Below, in pieces: positions 57,801 through 64,000 of a DNA stretch of 64,000 nt. The DNA lies in NCBI GenBank assembly GCA_012845835.1, contig JABAKD010000018.1:682001-746000 (forward strand). The letters are read 5' to 3'. Positions within the stretch are counted from its first letter, which is position 1, and each line of letters opens with the position of its first letter. The DNA comes from Undaria pinnatifida (taxonomy: Eukaryota > Sar > Phaeophyceae > Laminariales > Alariaceae). The translations under genes were made by a program, and so were the position numbers. A model generated the notes under the pieces. That model was not told where the DNA came from. It saw nothing but the letters and a program-made list of their open reading frames with translations, and did not search any database.

Positions 57801-60479
57801 GTCCGTTGCACCTTTCTATTGCTGCGACACGCCACCTCCCGTCTACTCTGCTATGATGCTCTCGTTGACCGTTCGTACCTGTGGCGTCTGCGACGAGCGT
57901 CTGGCGCGTCCACAGGCTCAGTAGTGATACGTAGGCATGCATGTTCGTCCGTGAACCGGAACAAGCAATCGCTATTGGAAACCTCACCGACTGCGAGGCA
58001 TGTATTCTTACTCTATCTTTCTGCCTCCCCTGTCGTCGAGCTGGGTCCATCCACCATGCTGGGGGGCAAACGATATCGACCCCGGGCTCCAGCAGTGTGC
58101 TGGAGGGTAGGCGTGGTCCTGGGTGTGATGCTCTCCTTGCGAAGATAACTCAATACGATGGTATGTTATTTCCATTATTAGTACCATGGAACGGGCGGCG
58201 AACGCCTGCATAGTATAGGGCGACGACTGCGTTACGGAAATCCGTGTTTGCAGACTACAGTTGAGGTCGCATGTGGTTTGTTTGCTGCTACTGCTGTGCT
58301 GCCCACAGCAACCTAGAGCACGGATTTTTATTTTTTCGTCCAGATTGACGAGGGTATAACGAGGACGGCGATTTCGCCGCCCATTTCGATAATGAAGGAG
58401 GCTTTTTAAACTGCGAACACTCCGGTCAGGACAATGCGTGTTGGAGAAGGCGGATCCCAGGATCGACGAGCACCAGTGTCAGATTTCAACATACTTTTTA
58501 GGGCTGGTAGATGGAGGATCTTTCATATCACGACAACCACGAACAAATGTGGGGAGATGGCGGTGGATGTCAATCGGGATTTCCTTGCCGAAACCGATAC
58601 GGGAGTACGTATGTATGATTTGAATGGGGTGATCAAGACGAGAAGTACTGCTACAAGTCGAAGACAGGATCTCCCGTTGCCGGTAGCGGGTATCCTGGGT
58701 AACGGAACATGGAGCAAGTGTTCCACCGCTTACTGGACGTTACTAGCATATATATATAAACCTAATGGCGCCAAAAAGAAAGTTTGTTCCATGTTGTCCG
58801 TATTTATGTGCTTACGCACTCAATCTCCCCCGCAATCGTTTCAGGTCGATATTTTTTCGTTTGGACTTTCTGTTATGCTTCAAAGAGATTTTGAACGAAC
58901 CCTCCGAACACTGAATCCGCTTGTTGGCGGAAAAAAATGAACTACTACCTGCGCGCATACATTCACAGATATCGTCGTGGGATGAAGAACATTTGCCTGA
59001 AAGTTTTTCAACTGCTTGGGTGTGCATGTATTGCTTAAGATGCCGTTATAGATGCGGTCAAGGTGGCCAACCGTATTTCTTGTTTTATTGTGGGTTGGTT
59101 TTTGGTTGTGATGGTATCTAGAATCTAAACACATCTAATCTGCTCAGAGTAGGTTGCAGTTTTCTGTGGTTATTTTCATTCCACCGTATTGAGCTCTTGA
59201 AGTCTTATTTTTCTTAGCCCGTTCTGATCCGTTCGCTGGCTAGGAGAACGATACACGACATATTTTCAGCTGTATTTGCACCGTCTTCGATGGCATTAAA
59301 TGCTCACATATGTCGCGGCCGTATACTGCTTGCTTTTAGCCTGGGTCTGAAAGCTGTACCTATTTGTTTGTACGATGGACGCCTTCGTGTTATGAGAGCA
59401 ATAAATTAGATGTGACATGCCATGAACACGTAGCATTCGCTATTTATTGTTCCCACAGGTTATCATGGCCTCATCGGGGTGAAATAGGTAAAGGAGACTT
59501 CCTTCTGGTCAATATTTGCCGTGGATGTTTCTCATGTCCCTTCATATTAAATTGTCGTTTATCTCCTAAGTTCCTTCGAACCTGTGGGTGGCTTCGAGGG
59601 GGTGATGTGCCGTTCAGGGACGATCGTCTGGCATATCGACGAGGTTTTGGACGGATACCTATTCATGCATATTCTCGCCTGAAATACAACTTGCACCGTT
59701 CTTTGGAACCTTACCTACTTCGAGCAATATTTTTAACTCTGTCTCTTTGTCTGTGTCATCAAGCTGGGCCCATATTTCCCGCTAGAAGCAAGGCCATGTC
59801 CGCCCCCGGCTCCTGCTTTGCTCAGGAGTGTAAGACCTACGTGTGATGCTGTGGTTGGCGCTCTTGTCCGGGAGATCGAAGACACCGTAGAGCGTGTTCA
59901 TCTCTTCTTCGTTGGCCAGCACCTTCACCGGAGATCATCGGATCCTTCCCCGTTTTGGTTTGCCCGCGCGCGGACCGCCTACTTTATTCCGCACCGAGAC
60001 GGGACATCGTCCAGTGTCCCAGACGGAGGCCACTTCATTAGCTCGCCCACAATGCGCGTATCAAGTGACGGCAACTTGGTCTTAAGTAATTTCTGCCTGG
60101 TGTGCTATTAGTGGTTTGCACACATTGTTTTGTGGCCACGTGCGTATTGCGGTTGTCATTGCATAACCAAATTACCTGGCTGCAAAATACGTAGGTGCCC
60201 ATTGCAAGTGTCGCAATGTCCACGTCTCTGTCTCGGTGTTCGTAACCACAAAGAGCTCGTCTCGCCCCTCTACTATTAAGCATCAGCACCAACGCTGACT
60301 AGTTGTTAAGACGTTCGAATTTGGGGCAAACTTTTTTTTATTCAGTGTTAGGGAGAAATCAACGGTAGGCATTGCCGCTTGTTGGGTACTAGTATGGTTG
60401 GCGCACACTGAGGACGTGACGAGGAGGATCCCATTTAGGATCCATCCCACGGTAGGGGTTGCAGAATCAAAAAGTCCCT

Positions 60480-60690
60480 GAGCTCGTCACATGACGAGCT
60501 CGATATCTCACTCGAAAAAATAGATCGATGGCATTTGTTCGCACAACCTGACCGAGCTTCTACGCCTTAGTCCTAAAGGAATATGTACTCGTGAAATTTC
60601 TTTATTAACCAGCAGTTCCTCACATTAAGGGCTCAATCACACAGGGATATTTTGGCCCAATCATACCACTGCAACCCCAAGCGTGGGATG
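60480..60690 (+). repeat. R4 dispersed repeat
   Basis: Contains 'acgagctcgatatctcactc', 'gcacaacctgaccgagcttc' and 'acgccttagtcctaaagg', followed by a glutamine-like 'agggctcaatcacacaggga'. It is the same arrangement as at 20870. Confidence 0.5.
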
Positions 60691-62525
60691 ATTTTTAGGG
60701 TGGTAATACCTTTTAGCAAACGGGCCCCTTTTAAAGTTCATAGTACAATCGGGGATAGCTGCCCCATAAATACGAGCATTCCCTGTTGTCCGATTTGGCA
60801 CATCCAGTACTTACGGCGCACGTAACGCTCTTCGTAGCATTCCGGAGGTGGTGTTTGATAAAATAGGCAGACATACTACAAACCGGTATTAACCCATGGG
60901 AAACGAATTTGGGATACCCGGTTGGGGTGTTTCTTCCAACTTCGCCCACTAACCCGAACCCTGAACCCATACAAGTACGAACATCTCTTTATATAATATC
61001 GGTGAGCAACGTGTATATTCTAGTCTATACGCGAGTTCCAAAGATGTTCCTCATCGCGGGGTCCCTTACAATGGGCTATATCTGCAATGCCATAGTTTTG
61101 ATCGTACAGCAGCATCGTACACAGCGCCCCCAACAGGTCACATACACAGCGTTGTTGCTGCATAAAACGGCCGCCATGGTTATCCTCGACGACGTTTTGA
61201 GTTGGTTCTGCGGTTCGAGTCCCCCATACAAGTCCGACCTCTAAGTTAATGTACGAAACGAAATATAAAGGAATCAACTGAGGAGGGGGTGCCTGCAACA
61301 ACAAGAAGAGCGTGGGTGTAGGCGCAATTAAATCAGAAAAGCCTCGAGGTTAGGAAAGATAAGCCTTGAGTGTTCTCGCGATAACAAAACGGAAGTAGTG
61401 TACTGCGTTCGGGTGGGGGTGTCAGAGCATGCTATGTGAACCTGGATCTGAGTTACTTACGCCTGAGGAGGGAGAAGGAGGAAGAGAAAATGCGCGGGAT
61501 ATGATAAAATGTATACTTCGCAGTATAGACTAGTCTATGTAGTCAATATTTCTCGAAGAAATAATTGTAACCTTGAAAACCCAAATCCCGCAATTCATGC
61601 GTACTTGTAGTATATCGCGTGCGTACTGATGGTTGCGAGAAATATCACGAATTTGTATACCTTCTGTGCTCGTTGAATGACGCGCCGCAAAGTGTTATCC
61701 ATGGTTGAGCGAGCGACTGCTGGCTCGGCCGCTGTTTCTGCCCCTTCCACGAAACTGATATTACCACCTGTCTATATCCCCGTCTCCACTGACTCGACCA
61801 CTGACGTTGCAGTTCAGACAGGCATTGGTACGTACTCCGCAGTTATTTTAGCAACATATACGTACCAACCATAGTAGTATTAGTCCTCCGTGCGTCGGTG
61901 TCGTGGTTCTTACACGACCTGCTGCGTTGGGCAGGTCGGGGGGCTGCGAAGTAACGAAACCACCAGGTTATAGATTCGTGAGCCAGGTATGTATGCATGC
62001 CTTACGTTTACAACCCGCGCAACTATTTATTGTTAGACTAATAGCACCATTCGATGGGAGCCGACACTAGACTAAGAAATAAACTGCTCGAGTACGCTCG
62101 TTATCGTGTACGATATTGGAAAGCTGGTTGAAGGGCCCGCCTACTTTTCTGCCAGTATCTGGGCTCTGATCTAGGAGGGAGGAGGAGAAAAAAAAACAAG
62201 TGCGAAAATTGTACGAAAGGACGAGAAACACGAAACATACAGCAATGTAATGCCTGAGAGACCTGCTTGCTCCGGGGGAGGACTTTAAATTTGCCCTCAA
62301 CCAAGAGTAAACAAACTGCAAGGAGGCTCATGACTAGAGAAGGTAGCACAGGCGGTATGCACCACCACAAACCGTGGATGGAAAGTCGTCGTCAACGGGT
62401 GGTGGCATGGCAGGGCGCGCCATTTCCTCGATCCAGGAGTGAGTGCTTTCTTCGTCACACGTTGGGGGAGAGAGTAGTAGGGGTAGTAGTGCTATTTTTT
62501 TCCCTTTTTTTTTGTCCTCCGGCGG

Positions 62526-62936
62526 ATGGAGAAGAATAAAGCTTTAGCTCACCACTGGGTAGTAGTGCTGTACAATTTCAGTAGCAGGGATATTCAGGTG
62601 TTCGTAAGAGTCAGGGGGTTACGCCAACAACAAGTAGCATGGAAACCAGCCGCCTCCCAAGCTGGCTCACGGCGTGCTGGGGCTTCCAACAAAACGTCGA
62701 TTGGTGATACTGCTGTGGGGGCGAAATCAGCACAGCAGGTTCAATCTACTGTTATTGCAGGCAATCCAGGTAGGGAAGATGACAAGGCTAGCATGTTGTC
62801 ACGGGATGATGACGACACCGCACCGAAACAAGCTGAGCGGCAAAGGAAACCTCTGGGTGAAACCAAGAAGGAGGTAGAGAAACGTTCGTGGCACACTCGG
62901 CCCGTTGAAATTCGAGTAATTCGAGCACAAGTCTGA
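62526..62936 (+). CDS. hypothetical 136-residue ORF
   Basis: Uninterrupted frame starting MEKNKALAHHWVVVLYNFSS, followed by a strongly polar Lys/Arg/Glu/Ser-rich part ending RVIRAQV. I know no family. An ORF of this size is expected by chance in a window like this, although the polar bias is slightly unusual. It could equally be a transposon relic. Confidence 0.15.
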   Translation: MEKNKALAHHWVVVLYNFSSRDIQVFVRVRGLRQQQVAWKPAASQAGSRRAGASNKTSIGDTAVGAKSAQQVQSTVIAGNPGREDDKASMLSRDDDDTAPKQAERQRKPLGETKKEVEKRSWHTRPVEIRVIRAQV

Positions 62937-63382
62937 TATTTTGAGCTTACGCACCGAAGGGCACGGCGGAGAGGAGAGATCCGTAGGATCCTACATGGTA
63001 TAGGTCGTCTTTTGGTGTGGTTAAAGTTTGCCGCCGGACCCATTGTAAGGCCACGGGAGGTCGCACAGGAGTGTTTTGAGTAGTTAGTAGCTCGTATCGG
63101 GGCATTTCGTGGACACCTAAAAACACTTTAAAAATAAAGAAAGGCACTTATATCTGAAAACAAGATCCTCCTTCCGAATTGTATGTGAAACGCAGTGAAG
63201 ATCCAACAATATGGAGCTTTTCGGGTGCTTTGAGTTCTGGTTTTGGACGCCATACCTAACCACGCCTTTTTCGACGGTATTTTTATCCTGTTCTCTAAAG
63301 TCATTAAACCCCACGCATCACAAAGTAATATTATCCGTCTTGTTAGCAGCAAGAGTTTGGTAAAAAAATAGATTTTTCATCA

Positions 63383-63592
63383 ATGATGTACCCATTGCAT
63401 TTGGCTCCCGCGCGTGAAATGAAATACTTTTGTGCGATCTCGGTAGCTTTTATTTTGGTGTTTCTGCTCGAACTCACGAAAAAATATCTTGAGTCGTTTC
63501 TGGCTGCCTACAACTACTGGCTGGCGCACCCCACGTCGTCATACACGGCGCCAGGAGCGTCCCTTAATTTCGCGGGCCGTGGTTGCTTGTGA
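63383..63592 (+). CDS. hypothetical 69-residue ORF with one hydrophobic segment
   Basis: MMYPLHLAPAREMKYFCAIS leads into a hydrophobic stretch (ISVAFILVFLLEL) and a short polar tail ending in a stop. It resembles a small membrane protein or signal-anchor exon, but no homology is recognised and no other exon is visible. Confidence 0.15.
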   Translation: MMYPLHLAPAREMKYFCAISVAFILVFLLELTKKYLESFLAAYNYWLAHPTSSYTAPGASLNFAGRGCL

Positions 63593-64000
63593 AGAGCTGC
63601 TGGTGTAGATACCCGCTAGTGAAGTGCATACGTTCTGTTGCGGGTCGCTTCTTGTCTCGTTTTCTGTACCGCACATTTTGACCAGAGATACTCAACGTCG
63701 AGATGCATGGACCTCAGAGCTCTTCTGAAAACCAGAGGGACGCCTACCTGAAGAGATGCGCAGCATGCATCCGTGCTCCAATTTTTGTTCATGGGTTTCC
63801 GGGTCGTCTGTCGTCTGCGTTCCACCAACCAGCCGAAGCTGTAAACGCAGCGTGTTTACCTAGCCACGTGTTTTACTGTTCCCACAAAACATCTAGATAT
63901 TATTCGACTTACAGGAAAACCGGGGACCAGGGGACTCTTCTTTTTTTATTATTTTTTTTTTTCTCACTCTTTACTTTCCAGATTCTGGACAACAAGCTGT

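Larger units (their letters stand above)
57801..64000. other. intergenic, repeats and unassigned ORFs
   Basis: No host gene recognised. Related minus-strand repeat pieces occur at about 57950-58130 and 59730-59850. An R4 copy lies at about 60480-60690. Two unassigned ORFs near the right end are listed separately. Confidence 0.45.

Noticed and set aside
59818-60111. 97-residue open frame with coding-like composition
   Set aside because: No family recognised; it overlaps a segment repeated on the minus strand near the LINE, so a transposon relic is more likely.
60945-60970. Telomere-like 'ctaacccgaaccctgaaccc'
   Set aside because: Only about three degenerate units, in the middle of the window and with no array.
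61180-61235. tRNA-like 'ggttcgagtcccccata' near 61216
   Set aside because: The T-stem does not pair and no matching D or anticodon arm can be laid out.

Overview
The window is a piece of a eukaryotic nuclear genome. Coding sequence is sparse and split into exons of about 70-170 bp by long GT-AG introns. Short dispersed repeats, homopolymer tracts and a decayed LINE fill the rest. There are no bacterial operons, rRNA or tRNA genes, and no CRISPR array. The long introns and the kind of protein suggest an alga-like protist; a photosynthetic stramenopile such as a brown alga is my best guess, but this is inference.

Positions about 98-33473 (+) hold the 3' part of one large gene. Fifteen exons join without a single phase conflict into about 563 codons of a Patched/Dispatched/NPC1-like protein (sterol-sensing domain, RND permease superfamily). 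The visible part runs from TM3 inside the sterol-sensing domain, through the second large extracellular or lumenal loop, to TM12. The N-terminal part lies upstream of the window. Both intramembrane acidic motifs of RND proteins are intact. About 5% of the 33.4 kb is coding; introns range from 484 bp to 5.3 kb. One intron has a GC donor, one exon has two competing donors, and the last coding exon can either read into a stop or be spliced.

The introns and the downstream half carry several dispersed families that I name here for convenience. R1 is about 250 bp with terminal inverted repeats built on CTATCGTAGC, in about 18 copies. R2 is about 250 bp with similar ends. R3 is marked by the palindrome CACTCGCGCGAGTG. 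R4 is a diverged family without clear ends. F is a fold-back element with long inverted arms and internal modules separated by G or C tracts.

From 33.5 to 64 kb I see no convincing host gene. This part holds an R1 cluster (34-40 kb), two full F elements (44.96-46.38 and 51.23-54.15 kb; the second contains a roughly 290-bp tandem array), and a frameshifted antisense LINE reverse transcriptase (about 56.5-57.8 kb) whose catalytic YADD box has decayed. A few weak exon-like stretches are listed at low confidence.
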